Below are positions 35,172 to 44,097 of a stretch of 64,000 nt of DNA, piece by piece. Each line of letters opens with the position of its first letter. Positions within the stretch are counted from its first letter, which is position 1. The notes beneath the pieces are model-generated. The model was not told the DNA's origin. It did not search any database and saw nothing but the letters and a program-made list of their open reading frames with translations. The DNA is taken from contig NZ_JBFDUZ010000005.1 in the NCBI RefSeq assembly GCF_040719145.1, forward strand, positions 62,001-126,000, written 5' to 3'. A program made the translations under genes and the position numbers. The DNA comes from Paenibacillus sp. JQZ6Y-1 (lineage in GTDB: Bacteria; Bacillota; Bacilli; Paenibacillales; Paenibacillaceae).

Positions 35172-36269
35172 TTAACCGCTAACCAATGTCGTCGAATCAT
35201 TCTCACGACTGCGCTCGGCTTTTTTCATCTGCTTGCTGCGCAGCTGACCACAAGCGGCGTCGATGTCAGTACCGTGCTCCATACGGATGGTGCAGTTGAT
35301 GCCGTTCTTTTTCAGTACATCGTAGAAAGCGAGAATGTCTTCCTGCTTGCTGCGTTGGTACTGGCTATGCTCGTCAACCGGGTTGTACGGGATCAGGTTG
35401 ACGCTGGTCATTTGCTTTTTGTCTGCCAGCAGGGCTGCCAATTCATGCGCCTGCTCCACCTGATCGTTCACGCCTTGCAGCAGAATGTATTCCATCATGA
35501 TGCGGCGATTGGTTTTTTGTAAATAATAATCTACGGCATCCATCAGCTGCTCCAATGGGAAGGCGCGGTTGATCTTCATGATGCGTGTGCGCAGCTCATT
35601 GTTCGGCGCATGCAGCGACAGCGCCAGATTCACGAGCAGATCGCTGTCGGCGAACTCACGGATTTTGTCCGGCAGACCGCTTGTAGAGACGGTAATGCGC
35701 TTCGGTGCGATGACGAGACCTTTTTGATCTTTGACGATATTGATAAAGTTGACCATGTTCTCGAAATTATCAAACGGCTCGCCGATGCCCATCACCACGA
35801 TGTGCGTAACGAGTTTACCTTCGCCTTGCGCATCCAGATGCTGCTGCACCTTCATGATCTGCTCGACGATCTCGCCAGCGTTTAGATCGCGGCTCTTTTT
35901 GATCAGACCACTCGCGCAAAAACTGCATCCGATATTACAGCCAACCTGTGTAGTCACGCAGACAGATTGTCCATATTTCTGGCGCATCAGCACCGTTTCG
36001 ATCAGGTTGCCGTCTTGTAAACGCAGCAAGAATTTCACCGTACCATCAGCGGATTCCTGTTTCACATGCTCCTGCATCGTGCGCATGCTGAAATGCTCTG
36101 CCAGCAGCTCGCGAATTTCCGCACGCACGTCCATGTCTTCAAAGTTGTCGACACGCTTCTTGTACAGGCTATCCCACACCTGCACCGAACGCGAGCGTTT
36201 ATGTCCATTCTGTTCCAGCCAGTCTGCCAGCTGGACCATCGTTAATCCATATATGGATGGTTTATTCAT
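35172..36269 (-). CDS. rlmN: RlmN-type 23S rRNA/tRNA adenine C2-methyltransferase (radical SAM)
   Basis: The enzyme methylates C2 of A2503 in 23S rRNA (and A37 of some tRNAs). The ~365-residue product starts [16 protein letters not shown]. It carries the 4Fe-4S CxxxCxxC motif as CNIGCSFC, the [12 protein letters not shown] stretch, [10 protein letters not shown] and the C-terminal catalytic cysteine in [10 protein letters not shown]. The loop after the cluster reads [11 protein letters not shown], unlike the usual ASTLGG...RNL of RlmN, so it could be a second-type paralog. The ATG two codons after the first has the better spacing from GAGG. It is monocistronic. Confidence 0.88.
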   Translation of the reverse strand: MNKPSIYGLTMVQLADWLEQNGHKRSRSVQVWDSLYKKRVDNFEDMDVRAEIRELLAEHFSMRTMQEHVKQESADGTVKFLLRLQDGNLIETVLMRQKYGQSVCVTTQVGCNIGCSFCASGLIKKSRDLNAGEIVEQIMKVQQHLDAQGEGKLVTHIVVMGIGEPFDNFENMVNFINIVKDQKGLVIAPKRITVSTSGLPDKIREFADSDLLVNLALSLHAPNNELRTRIMKINRAFPLEQLMDAVDYYLQKTNRRIMMEYILLQGVNDQVEQAHELAALLADKKQMTSVNLIPYNPVDEHSQYQRSKQEDILAFYDVLKKNGINCTIRMEHGTDIDAACGQLRSKQMKKAERSRENDSTTLVSG

Positions 36270-36692
36270 TGTCATGTCCTCTTTTCCGTTACCCGCGGTG
36301 TCGCCTATGTACAGCTTGACCGTCCGGGTACATATGTCCTTCCACTACTCATGTATATGCAAAATTCACCCGATTGTCACAATAAAACGCAGTACAGGTC
36401 CAGCCCTTATTGCAGCTAGACCCATACCGCTCATGCCTTCTATTGTCCCAAAATTCCTACATGAAAACAATAGAAAACGTACAATTCATGTCTCAAATTT
36501 TAGAAAGTTCACGGATTTTCCGAAAAAACACTCTTTCGCTTTACCAGAGAAAAGTGTATAGTAGAAAACTGTCATATGTTTTACAAAGCTGCTATGAACG
36601 TCACTCATCATGTGAACGTATGGAAAAATGCTCCCATTTATACGATGATAGCAAAAATATACATGTTTAACGAATCGGAAGGAGTCTTAGCA
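36270..36692. other. Intergenic region with leader of the APC permease
   Basis: This 423-base gap separates divergent genes. A weak promoter (TTTCGC, 17 bases, TATAGT) sits near 36535-36560 on the plus strand. A small hairpin of CACT and TTTC with GAAA and GTG overlaps it. No gene is supported; a longer in-frame start for the permease inside it lacks a ribosome site. Confidence 0.4.
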
Positions 36693-38096
36693 ATGAGTAA
36701 CAATAGAGTGGGATTCTGGATTCTGACCGCGCTGGTCGTCGGCAATATGGTCGGCTCTGGAATCTTTATGCTGCCGCGTTCGCTGGCGGCGGTGTCCAAT
36801 CCGGCAGGTACGGTACTGGCATGGAGCATTACAGGCTTCGGTGTGCTGATGCTGGCGCTTGTATTCGGCAATCTGGCACTACGTAAGCCGGAGCTGAGCG
36901 GCGGACCGCAAATTTATGCCAAAGAGCTGTTTCCGAACAGCCCCGTCTTATCGCTGCTGTCCGGCTTTATGTCCTCTTGGGGATATTGGGTTGGTAATGT
37001 AGCGGGCTTTGTGGCGGTAATTACGACCTTTTCCAGTTATCTGTCCACCTTTATCCCAGCGATGAAAAGTAGTGCGGTCTGGTTTAGCATTGGATCGCTG
37101 GATATTAAAACTGGCAATGCGCTGAACTTTATCGTCTGCTCCCTGCTGTTGTGGGGAACGCATGCACTTGCACTGCGCGGCATCGAAGGCGCAGGCAAAA
37201 TGAATCTGCTTGCTACCGCGACCAAGGTGATCGGATTCGCGCTGTTTATTGTGATCGCCCTGTTTGCTTTTCAAGAGGCGAATATCGGTCCATTCAATGC
37301 GCCGCATGTGGACGACGATGGGCAAACGGTTGGTCTGCTGTCGCAGGTGAACGGTGCCGCAGTTGTAACGTTGTGGGCATTCATCGGAGTAGAATCGGCG
37401 ATGGTATTCGCCGCCCGTGCCAAACGCAAGCAGGATGTGGCGCGCGCGACCATCGTTGGTCTGATTATTGCGCTGGCGCTGTATGTGGGCATTAGTATTT
37501 TGACAATGGGACTGCTGCCGGGCGATCAATTGCAGCAATCGCAAAATCCACTTGTTGACGCGATGGCAGCGGTTATGGGACCGATTGGTGGTTATCTGCT
37601 CGCTGGACTCGGACTGATCAGCCTGATCGGGTCTACCATCGGCTGGGTGCTGCTCAGTGCGGAAGTGCCGTATGAAGCGGCGCGTCAGGGCGTGTTCCTG
37701 CGTCCGTTCCGCGATGTGAACGGCAAAGGTATGCCGCGATTGTCGCTGTGGATCTCCAACATTCTCGGTCAGCTGCTGATCTTCTCCACCATCTCCGGCT
37801 CGATCTCGCAGGCGTTTGATTTTATTATCGCGATTGCGACGCTGGCGTATCTGGTGCCGTATCTGATCTCCGCGCTGTATCAATTGCGTCTAGTTATTAC
37901 TGGCGAGAGCTATGGCCCGCAGGAACGTCGTCTGCGTGACGGTATCATTGCGGTGCTGGCTACGATCTACTCCGCGTGGGTCATCTATGCGGGAACAGCA
38001 GATTGGAAAACGTTCTGGTTTGGCGTGCTGCTGATTGTGAGCGGGATTGTCTTTTATCCATTGCTGCTCAAGCAGCTGCGTACGAGCAATGCGTGA
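36693..38096 (+). CDS. APC-family basic amino acid/polyamine antiporter
   Basis: A 467-residue, 12-helix transporter. The first helix carries GNMVGSGIFMLP, the substrate-binding signature of the APA group (AdiC/ArcD/PotE-like). The sixth helix has LWAFIGVESAMVFAARAK, also typical of the group. It probably exchanges or imports a cationic amino acid; the exact substrate is not decidable. AAGGAG lies 8 bases before the ATG. There is no decarboxylase or deiminase gene next to it. Confidence 0.87.
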   Translation: MSNNRVGFWILTALVVGNMVGSGIFMLPRSLAAVSNPAGTVLAWSITGFGVLMLALVFGNLALRKPELSGGPQIYAKELFPNSPVLSLLSGFMSSWGYWVGNVAGFVAVITTFSSYLSTFIPAMKSSAVWFSIGSLDIKTGNALNFIVCSLLLWGTHALALRGIEGAGKMNLLATATKVIGFALFIVIALFAFQEANIGPFNAPHVDDDGQTVGLLSQVNGAAVVTLWAFIGVESAMVFAARAKRKQDVARATIVGLIIALALYVGISILTMGLLPGDQLQQSQNPLVDAMAAVMGPIGGYLLAGLGLISLIGSTIGWVLLSAEVPYEAARQGVFLRPFRDVNGKGMPRLSLWISNILGQLLIFSTISGSISQAFDFIIAIATLAYLVPYLISALYQLRLVITGESYGPQERRLRDGIIAVLATIYSAWVIYAGTADWKTFWFGVLLIVSGIVFYPLLLKQLRTSNA

Positions 38097-38174
38097 GCGA
38101 ATGGTCAAACGGCTAGCGTAGTAGAGAAAGTAACTTCTTTTCTAATAAAATAGGGCTGTGTACAGTCATGATAG

Positions 38175-38218
38175 AAATCGCCGGGTCTGGGACATTTCCT
38201 TGATCCGGCGGTTTTTTG
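38175..38218 (+). terminator. Terminator after the APC permease
   Basis: AATCGCCGGGTC pairs with GATCCGGCGGTT and is followed by TTTTTT. Confidence 0.75.
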
Positions 38219-38367
38219 ATATGTTGATCTGTAGTCATCGTTCGATTTTGCCTGCTCTGTGTTACCTATACAATAGAAGAAAATGACTATTTTCCAAATC
38301 AATATGAAAAAGTTGAATCGTTTTGCCCCTCTGCTTCATCTAATAGAGAGAAAAGGAGGTACGTCCA

Positions 38368-38937
38368 TTGCCCAATATGCTCAAGCAGGTGGCGCTGGCG
38401 AAGCGCGGTGACCCGGAAGCGTTTCAGGCGCTAATGCAGTCAGAAAAGCAAAAGCTGTACCGGATTGCGTTTCTGTATACGCACAATGAACATGATGCAC
38501 TTGAGATATTTCAAGAAACGGTATATCAAGCATTTCGCAGCATCGCCACTTTGCATAATGACAACTACTTCTCAACATGGCTGACTCGGATTCTGATCAA
38601 TCAAGCACAAGCGTGGCTTCGTAAACAGCAGCGTATGGTTCCTGTCAGCCCGGATATTCTCCAGCATACACAGCTTAATTCGTCCGTCTCGATCGAGCCT
38701 GAAGTACATATGGATCTTATACAGGCGCTGGGGCAATTAGAGGAAACATACCGAACCGTGCTCATCCTGCGCTATTATCGCGATTATACGATTCCGCAAA
38801 TCGCGGATATTCTGGATTGTCCACGCGGTACGGTCAAAACCAATATCAAGCGCGGGCTGGAACGGCTGCGTATTGTACTGAAAGGAGTGTATCAGGATGA
38901 ATCAGCAACATCCCTCTTTCAAGCCGGAGATCGATAA
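38368..38937 (+). CDS. ECF-type RNA polymerase sigma factor
   Basis: A 189-residue extracytoplasmic-function sigma factor. Region 2 is seen as LYRIAFLYTHNEHDALEIFQETVYQAFRS with FSTWLTRILINQ. Region 4 is seen as EETYRTVLILRYYRDYTIPQIADILDCPRGTVKTNIKRGLERL. The TTG start has AAAGGAGG 7 bases upstream. The next gene encodes its anti-sigma factor and overlaps by 41 bases. The TGAATCGTTTT at 38313-38323, with CATCTA about 14 bases on, resembles an ECF promoter, hinting at autoregulation. Confidence 0.9.
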   Translation: MPNMLKQVALAKRGDPEAFQALMQSEKQKLYRIAFLYTHNEHDALEIFQETVYQAFRSIATLHNDNYFSTWLTRILINQAQAWLRKQQRMVPVSPDILQHTQLNSSVSIEPEVHMDLIQALGQLEETYRTVLILRYYRDYTIPQIADILDCPRGTVKTNIKRGLERLRIVLKGVYQDESATSLFQAGDR

Positions 38938-39943
38938 TATTCCCGTACCGGACATGAAGCTGGATCAGATCATTGTCGAAGCGACGCAACAGTCGGTACC
39001 GCAAACGGTTGTCCGTAAGCCTCGTTTACGGCATTGGAAAGGTATGGTTGCCGCGGCGGCTGCCCTGCTGATCTGTTTTGCTGCTCTCATAGGCTCCGCC
39101 AGCTTCTCACCTGTTATCGCCAGTATGGTATCACGGATTCCGGTAGTCGGTGATTTTCTGTTAGGATCGCGGGATGTAGGGCTACAGCGCGCCAGCAAGC
39201 AGGGGTTGACTGTACCGCTGGATCAATCTCAGATTGCGGATGGCATGACCATTACGCTGCGTGAATTGTACTACGATGACACCCGATTGTCGCTGGGCTA
39301 TTCCTTACAGGCAGAGCAGCCCGCCGATCTGTCGGATCAACGACTGCTCATGCCAAGATTGTCGATTAACGGTAAAGAAATTCCTACAGGCGGCAGCGGT
39401 TCCTTTTCCTCATCAAATGAATATACGCTGGAAGGGGTATGGGACTTCGATCCGCATCAGAAGCTGCCAGATTCATTCTTGGCTACATTCCGTATTGCTG
39501 GACCAGACAATCGGGTATGGTCATTTGAGGTTCCCGTTCATATGCAGCAAAAATCGCGGAACATCGCCGTCGATTATACCGGTCGTGCTGCCAATATTAC
39601 GCTGCATATTCCCTCTATCCGCTCCGGTGTGGCTGAGTTGAATATCCAATACCAAGCAGATTCCGCCATCCCAGAGCGGCTGCGCTCCATGAGTGGGCTT
39701 GTCTTTGAAGTGACTGACCAGAACGGCAACTCTTTGGATACGACAGGCAGCGAAAGTCATTTGGATACACTGCAAAACGGCAATGTACAAGCGTCAGGCA
39801 AACATCGGTTGGATCCAGTCGATGAACATGCTACGGTGCTGCATATCAAGCCCGTACTGCATGTTGCACGTCCGAATCATGAAAGTATCGCGATTCCATT
39901 TCCAGCCTTTGATGTTTCTCTTCCATCACCAATCCATCCATAA
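38897..39943 (+). CDS. DUF4179-type membrane anti-sigma factor
   Basis: A 348-residue protein with a ~48-residue cytoplasmic N-terminus, one transmembrane helix (about 49-72) and a large outside domain. The segment SFSPVIASMVSRIPVVGDFL just after the helix and the QSQIADGMTITLRELYYDDTRLSLGY stretch are typical of DUF4179 proteins paired with ECF sigma factors. It is expected to hold the sigma factor inactive until an envelope signal arrives. AAAGGAG precedes the ATG. Confidence 0.85.
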   Translation: MNQQHPSFKPEIDNIPVPDMKLDQIIVEATQQSVPQTVVRKPRLRHWKGMVAAAAALLICFAALIGSASFSPVIASMVSRIPVVGDFLLGSRDVGLQRASKQGLTVPLDQSQIADGMTITLRELYYDDTRLSLGYSLQAEQPADLSDQRLLMPRLSINGKEIPTGGSGSFSSSNEYTLEGVWDFDPHQKLPDSFLATFRIAGPDNRVWSFEVPVHMQQKSRNIAVDYTGRAANITLHIPSIRSGVAELNIQYQADSAIPERLRSMSGLVFEVTDQNGNSLDTTGSESHLDTLQNGNVQASGKHRLDPVDEHATVLHIKPVLHVARPNHESIAIPFPAFDVSLPSPIHP

Positions 39944-39950
39944 CCAATCC

Positions 39951-40003
39951 AACCACGACGAAACGGACAGACGATTGTGATCGCTGTCCGTTTGTCATGG
40001 TTG
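39951..40003. terminator. Terminator between sigma/anti-sigma and cstA
   Basis: AAACGGACAG pairs with CTGTCCGTTT, extended by AACCACGAC against GTCATGGTT. It can serve both convergent transcripts. Confidence 0.65.
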
Positions 40004-40018
40004 ATGATGAGTGGTTCT

Positions 40019-41842
40019 TCAAGCTTTACTAGGCGCTCCAAGCTCTACTGCCTGCACCTTTAGCCCTTTGGGATCGTTCCAAAGCTGGCGCCATTTCTGG
40101 ATCGCTGTCACCAGAATGATGGCACCGAGAATAAGCATAATGATGGATAGTACACCATTCAGCACGCTATACCCGGATGCGTCTGGATTCAGATACACAT
40201 GTCGCACCATCCAGTAGCCCGCATAGTTCACGGTCACATACAGATATGCTAGCGGGATGAGGCAGGTGAGCATATACCGGCGTTTATCCGCGAATTTCAA
40301 AATGACCGTCGCTCCGATGATCAGCCCGATGGATGCCATCAGCTGGTTGGATACGCCGAACAACGCCCAGACCGAACCAATATCCCCGGAAAAGAGCAGA
40401 TAGCCCCACGACAGACATGCCAGCGCACTCGCCAGAATCGCGCCCGGTATCCAGTCCAGTCGTTTGAGCGGCTTGTAAAATTCACCGAAGAAATCCTGAA
40501 TCAGATAGCGCGATACCCGTGTACCAGCATCAACCGCCGTCAGAATGAATACCGCCTCGAACAGAATAACAAACTGGAAGAAATAAGAGGCGAGACTGGC
40601 AAACCACGGAATACTTTTGAAAATATACGTCATACCGACCGCCAGCGTTACCGCACCACCGGTTCTGCCTTCCAGATCCATGCCAATTTCCCGACTCAGT
40701 TCTGCCAGATGCACCGTCTGCATTCCGAGTGTATCGAACACGGCTGGGCTGGAATTGATGGCAAAATAATCAGCTGGCTGTAGCGAAATGGCTGCAATCA
40801 GCGCCATCACTGCCACTAGACACTCCACCAGCATCGCACCAAAGCCAACCGACTTAATATCCGTCCAGCGCTGTAGCATTTTCGGTGTCGTACCAGAGCC
40901 AACGAAGGCGTGAAATCCTGAGATTGCCCCACATGCAATCGTGATCGAAATGAACGGCCAGACCGGTCCCGCGAGAATTGGTCCGCCGCCATGAATGAAT
41001 TCAGTTACCGCCGGAAAGGAAATCGCCGGATTGACGATAAAGACCCCGATGACCAGCGCCACGAAAACGCCGATTTTCATAATACTGCTCAGGTAATCGC
41101 GCGGTGCCAGCAGTAGCCACACCGGTAGCGCTGCCGCGAAGAAGGCATATACAGGAAGGATGATTGCCAGCGTCGACATTTCCAAAGTCAGCCACTGTCC
41201 CAGCACCGAATGCTGTATCCACGGTCCAATGCCAACGCCCACCATGATCAATAGAAAGCCAACGATGGATGGCGTTTTCAGATCGCCTGTCTTTTTGTAA
41301 TACAAGCCGACCATCATCGCAATCGGTATCGTGATCCCGACGGCAAAGGTTCCCCACGGATTGCGTTCTAGCGCATGCAGCACGACGAGTGACAGACCCG
41401 CCATCGTAATCGTAATGATGAATAGCATCGCAAGCCCAGTACAGAATCCCGCGACTGGTCCTAGCTCCTTTTTCGCAACTTCGGACAGCGATTGCCCGTC
41501 CTTGCGCATGGAGGCAAACAGCACGACCGCATCATGCACCGCACCGCCGACGACCGCACCAACCAACAGCCAAATCAGACTTGGCAAATAGCCAAACTGC
41601 GCCGCCAAAATCGGTCCCACCAGCGGACCCGCCGCTGCGATGGCTGCAAAATGGTGTCCAAACGAAACGACCTTGCTCGTCGGTACATAGTCCTTGCCAT
41701 CCTCTAGTCGATAAGCCGGCGTTTGCGATTGTTCATCCATTTGCTTGAGCTTCAATACTTTGACCGCCATAAATGTTCCGTACAGGCGGTAAGCAATCAA
41801 CAGAATACAGATCGTAGCGATCATAATCGGAATTGCACTCAT
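40019..41842 (-). CDS. cstA: Carbon starvation protein CstA family (peptide/pyruvate transporter)
   Basis: A 607-residue membrane protein with about 16 hydrophobic segments and the CstA signature regions: FGHHFAAIAAAGPLVGPILAAQFGY, GGAVHDAVVLFASMRKDGQSL and ACGAISGFHAFVGSGTTPK. Family members take up pyruvate or peptides under carbon starvation. GGGGAGG precedes the ATG. A LytTR response regulator gene sits 296 bases upstream on the same strand. CstA-type genes are often targets of LytTR systems (for example E. coli BtsSR-btsT), so regulation by that gene is likely. Confidence 0.92.
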   Translation of the reverse strand: MSAIPIMIATICILLIAYRLYGTFMAVKVLKLKQMDEQSQTPAYRLEDGKDYVPTSKVVSFGHHFAAIAAAGPLVGPILAAQFGYLPSLIWLLVGAVVGGAVHDAVVLFASMRKDGQSLSEVAKKELGPVAGFCTGLAMLFIITITMAGLSLVVLHALERNPWGTFAVGITIPIAMMVGLYYKKTGDLKTPSIVGFLLIMVGVGIGPWIQHSVLGQWLTLEMSTLAIILPVYAFFAAALPVWLLLAPRDYLSSIMKIGVFVALVIGVFIVNPAISFPAVTEFIHGGGPILAGPVWPFISITIACGAISGFHAFVGSGTTPKMLQRWTDIKSVGFGAMLVECLVAVMALIAAISLQPADYFAINSSPAVFDTLGMQTVHLAELSREIGMDLEGRTGGAVTLAVGMTYIFKSIPWFASLASYFFQFVILFEAVFILTAVDAGTRVSRYLIQDFFGEFYKPLKRLDWIPGAILASALACLSWGYLLFSGDIGSVWALFGVSNQLMASIGLIIGATVILKFADKRRYMLTCLIPLAYLYVTVNYAGYWMVRHVYLNPDASGYSVLNGVLSIIMLILGAIILVTAIQKWRQLWNDPKGLKVQAVELGAPSKA

Positions 41843-42138
41843 TCTGTGTTCCTCCCCTTGACTTCACATTGCAATCTACGCCTTTACGATAGCAAATGTA
41901 AGCGTAATCATAAGGATTTCACGATGAGATGCAATATATGCCGGATGAGTTACACAGAGACAAGGCTCGGATACATGTTGTTCCGCCTTACCTTGCGGTG
42001 CTGATTTAAGATTTCGGTCTATCGCGCCGTGGGATTAAACTGTATCTCAATGCGATACAACTGTCTTGTGTAAATAGGGCTGCATCTGTATGTGCTTCAT
42101 CTGGTACGTTTCTTGTCTGTCTGCCATGCAAGAATGGC

Positions 42139-42867
42139 TCAAAAACCGAGCAAATCGCGCAGCGTTTTTACATAGTTGCGGCTGACTGGTATCCGCGAAT
42201 CGTCGCTCATCAGCAGCAGATAGGTGGAGTTAAACCAAGGCTGAATTTCCATAATACAGGACAGATTCACGATATAGTTACGATGCACACGCACGAAGCG
42301 GCTGTGATCAAGCCGCTGCTCCATCCGAGTGAGCGGTTCGGCGCTTTGGAATGCTCCCTGCGTAGTATGGATCGACATTTTACCCTCCTTGGATGCGAGC
42401 ACGACTATATGATCCATATCCAGCATCATAATCCGGTCGTCCAGCGATACCGCCAGCTTCTTGAGTAGAGGAACTGCACTGCCAGACATGGAAATGGCAG
42501 ATTCCTGTTTGAGCATCAGCAGCTTGTCGAGTGCTTGACGAATCCGTCGCTCGTCAAACGGCTTCAAGATATAATCCAGCGCATTGAGATCAAATGCCTG
42601 CAACGCATACTCGTCAAATGCCGTCGCAAAAATAACAGCAGGTGGACGATCCAGCTCCATCAACCGCTGCGCTAATTCCAGCCCATTGTGCTCCGCCAGC
42701 CCAATATCCAGAAACACCAGTTCCGGTTCGAGCTCCACAATGTCTTCCCATGCCTGAGGCAGATTATCCGCTTCGCCGATCACCTGTACCTTTTTACTTC
42801 GTTTGAGCAGATAAATTAGTTCATCCCGCGCCAGCGGTTCATCCTCCACAATAAAGGTTTTGAGCAT
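42139..42867 (-). CDS. LytTR-family response regulator
   Basis: A 242-residue regulator with receiver domain (EDEPLARDEL, phospho-acceptor Asp in LVFLDIGLAEHNGLEL, K in YILKPFDE) and a C-terminal LytTR DNA-binding domain (FVRVHRNYIVNLSCIMEIQPWFNSTYLLLM, VSRNYVKTLRDLLGF). GGAGAC precedes the ATG at 42865-42867. The LytS-type kinase gene that should lie upstream is reduced to a fragment, so this regulator is now an orphan next to cstA. Confidence 0.88.
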   Translation of the reverse strand: MLKTFIVEDEPLARDELIYLLKRSKKVQVIGEADNLPQAWEDIVELEPELVFLDIGLAEHNGLELAQRLMELDRPPAVIFATAFDEYALQAFDLNALDYILKPFDERRIRQALDKLLMLKQESAISMSGSAVPLLKKLAVSLDDRIMMLDMDHIVVLASKEGKMSIHTTQGAFQSAEPLTRMEQRLDHSRFVRVHRNYIVNLSCIMEIQPWFNSTYLLLMSDDSRIPVSRNYVKTLRDLLGF

Positions 42868-42883
42868 GGACCATGTCTCCTTC

Positions 42884-43010
42884 CTATGTGTGCGTTGGCA
42901 GAGCGATACGGAAGAACGCCGACTGCCCTTCGATGCTTGAGGGATACCAAAGTCTGCTTCACACGCATCCAGCATTTCTAACCGCTGCTGGAAATGGTCG
43001 TTCCTTTGCA
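42884..43010 (-). pseudogene. C-terminal remnant of a LytS-type sensor kinase
   Basis: Just before the LytTR gene, QQRLEMLDACEADFGI in one frame continues, after a one-base shift, as SSIEGQSAFFRIALPTHT and a TAG at 42884-42886. This is the normal end of a LytS/YehU-type histidine kinase (RLxxLYGxxAxFxI...GQGTxxxIxLP). Nothing upstream encodes the rest of the kinase. It indicates a deletion plus a frameshift. Confidence 0.7.
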
Positions 43011-43285
43011 TCCATTATGTATAGGCGACAGCACTGCCGCCATGAGAATCGCAAGATAATGTCAGTGTAGCATGTAAGCGTATACCATTCTATATGATGT
43101 CTATTACATAGCGAGTAGATAGCGGGCAGTATAGGGGCTTGTCGCGATCTGTCTACTTCTATAAATACAGCTACCGTTCTCACTCACTTCGCCACTGCTT
43201 ATTCCGCTTCCTTGTATATATTCGCCGATCACAGCAGGAACGAAAAACAAAGCCTATCAGGCATATACAACAGGGCGTATACAAC

Positions 43286-43326
43286 AAAAAGGACAGGAGG
43301 CAGCTGTTCTGCTTGTCCTGTCCTTT
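43286..43326 (-). terminator. Terminator after the thiamine-precursor transport operon
   Basis: GGACAGGAGGCAGC pairs with GCTTGTCCTGTCC and is followed by TTTTTG on the minus strand. The short stretch to the left (43011-43285) shows nothing else. Confidence 0.75.
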
Positions 43327-43344
43327 GCCATACATCTCTTATGT

Positions 43345-44097
43345 CTACAGTGATGGTGACAGCGAGATCAGAAGAATCAGCGCCGCTGCCATAATCAGCA
43401 GACCCAATGCGTAAGCATAGTCCCTTTTTGTCATCACTGGCTGTACATAATACGTCCGCTCCCGTGTTCCCGTAAACCCGCGTGCTTCCATCGCAATCGC
43501 AATTCGCTCCGATTTGCGCACGCCCTGCGTAAATAACGGCAGCGCATACCGCATAAATGCCTTGCCACTGTTGCGCTGACGATACCCACGAATCCGATGC
43601 GCTGCCTTCATCTGCTTTAATTCGCTCTGAAATAGGGGGATAAAGCGAAAGCCTGCTAGCATGCCGTATGCCCATTTGGGCGACAGTCTGCATTGATGCA
43701 CCAGACTCATCATCAGTCGATTCAGATCCGTGGTAGAGGTAAAGAGCAGTCCATACGTGACAAATCCGAGCATCCGCAGCCCGATCAGCAGACCGTTACG
43801 CAAACTCTCCTCACTCACTCGAAACCACGCCCACTGCCACAACACCTGCTCCCCTTTACCAAATGCCGCTAGCATCCAGAACACCATTACGAAGAATAGC
43901 AAATACGGCACCAGTCGGCGCAGCAGATACGACGGTGTCCAGCCGCCCAGCGTCACACCGATCACTACCGCCAACAGCCATAACACCAGCGTCAACACTG
44001 GGTCTTTGATGCCCATGAGCGCGAACATGACCAGCAGATGCACGAATAGCTTGCACGACGGATTGAGCGTGGACAGCCATGAACCATTACTTTTCAT
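43345..44097 (-). CDS. ykoC: ECF transporter transmembrane (T) subunit, YkoC-like
   Basis: A 250-residue energy-coupling T protein with five or six helices. It shows the family's cytoplasmic motif regions (AYGMLAGFRFIPLFQSELKQMKAAHRIRG, then KSERIAIAMEARGF). It links the ATPase to the YkoE substrate-binding subunit for import of hydroxymethylpyrimidine or thiamine. The ATG at 44095-44097 overlaps the ATPase stop by four bases and has GGAGCG upstream. Last gene in the TPP-controlled operon. Confidence 0.85.
   Translation of the reverse strand: MKSNGSWLSTLNPSCKLFVHLLVMFALMGIKDPVLTLVLWLLAVVIGVTLGGWTPSYLLRRLVPYLLFFVMVFWMLAAFGKGEQVLWQWAWFRVSEESLRNGLLIGLRMLGFVTYGLLFTSTTDLNRLMMSLVHQCRLSPKWAYGMLAGFRFIPLFQSELKQMKAAHRIRGYRQRNSGKAFMRYALPLFTQGVRKSERIAIAMEARGFTGTRERTYYVQPVMTKRDYAYALGLLIMAAALILLISLSPSL

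Noticed and set aside
35731-36561. 276-codon plus-strand frame opposite rlmN
   Set aside because: Ser/Cys/Thr-rich shadow of the RlmN coding sequence.
36948-37883. 311-codon minus-strand frame opposite the APC permease
   Set aside because: It lies fully inside a confident membrane protein gene; the product is Arg/Gln/His-rich and typical of an antisense shadow in GC-richer DNA.
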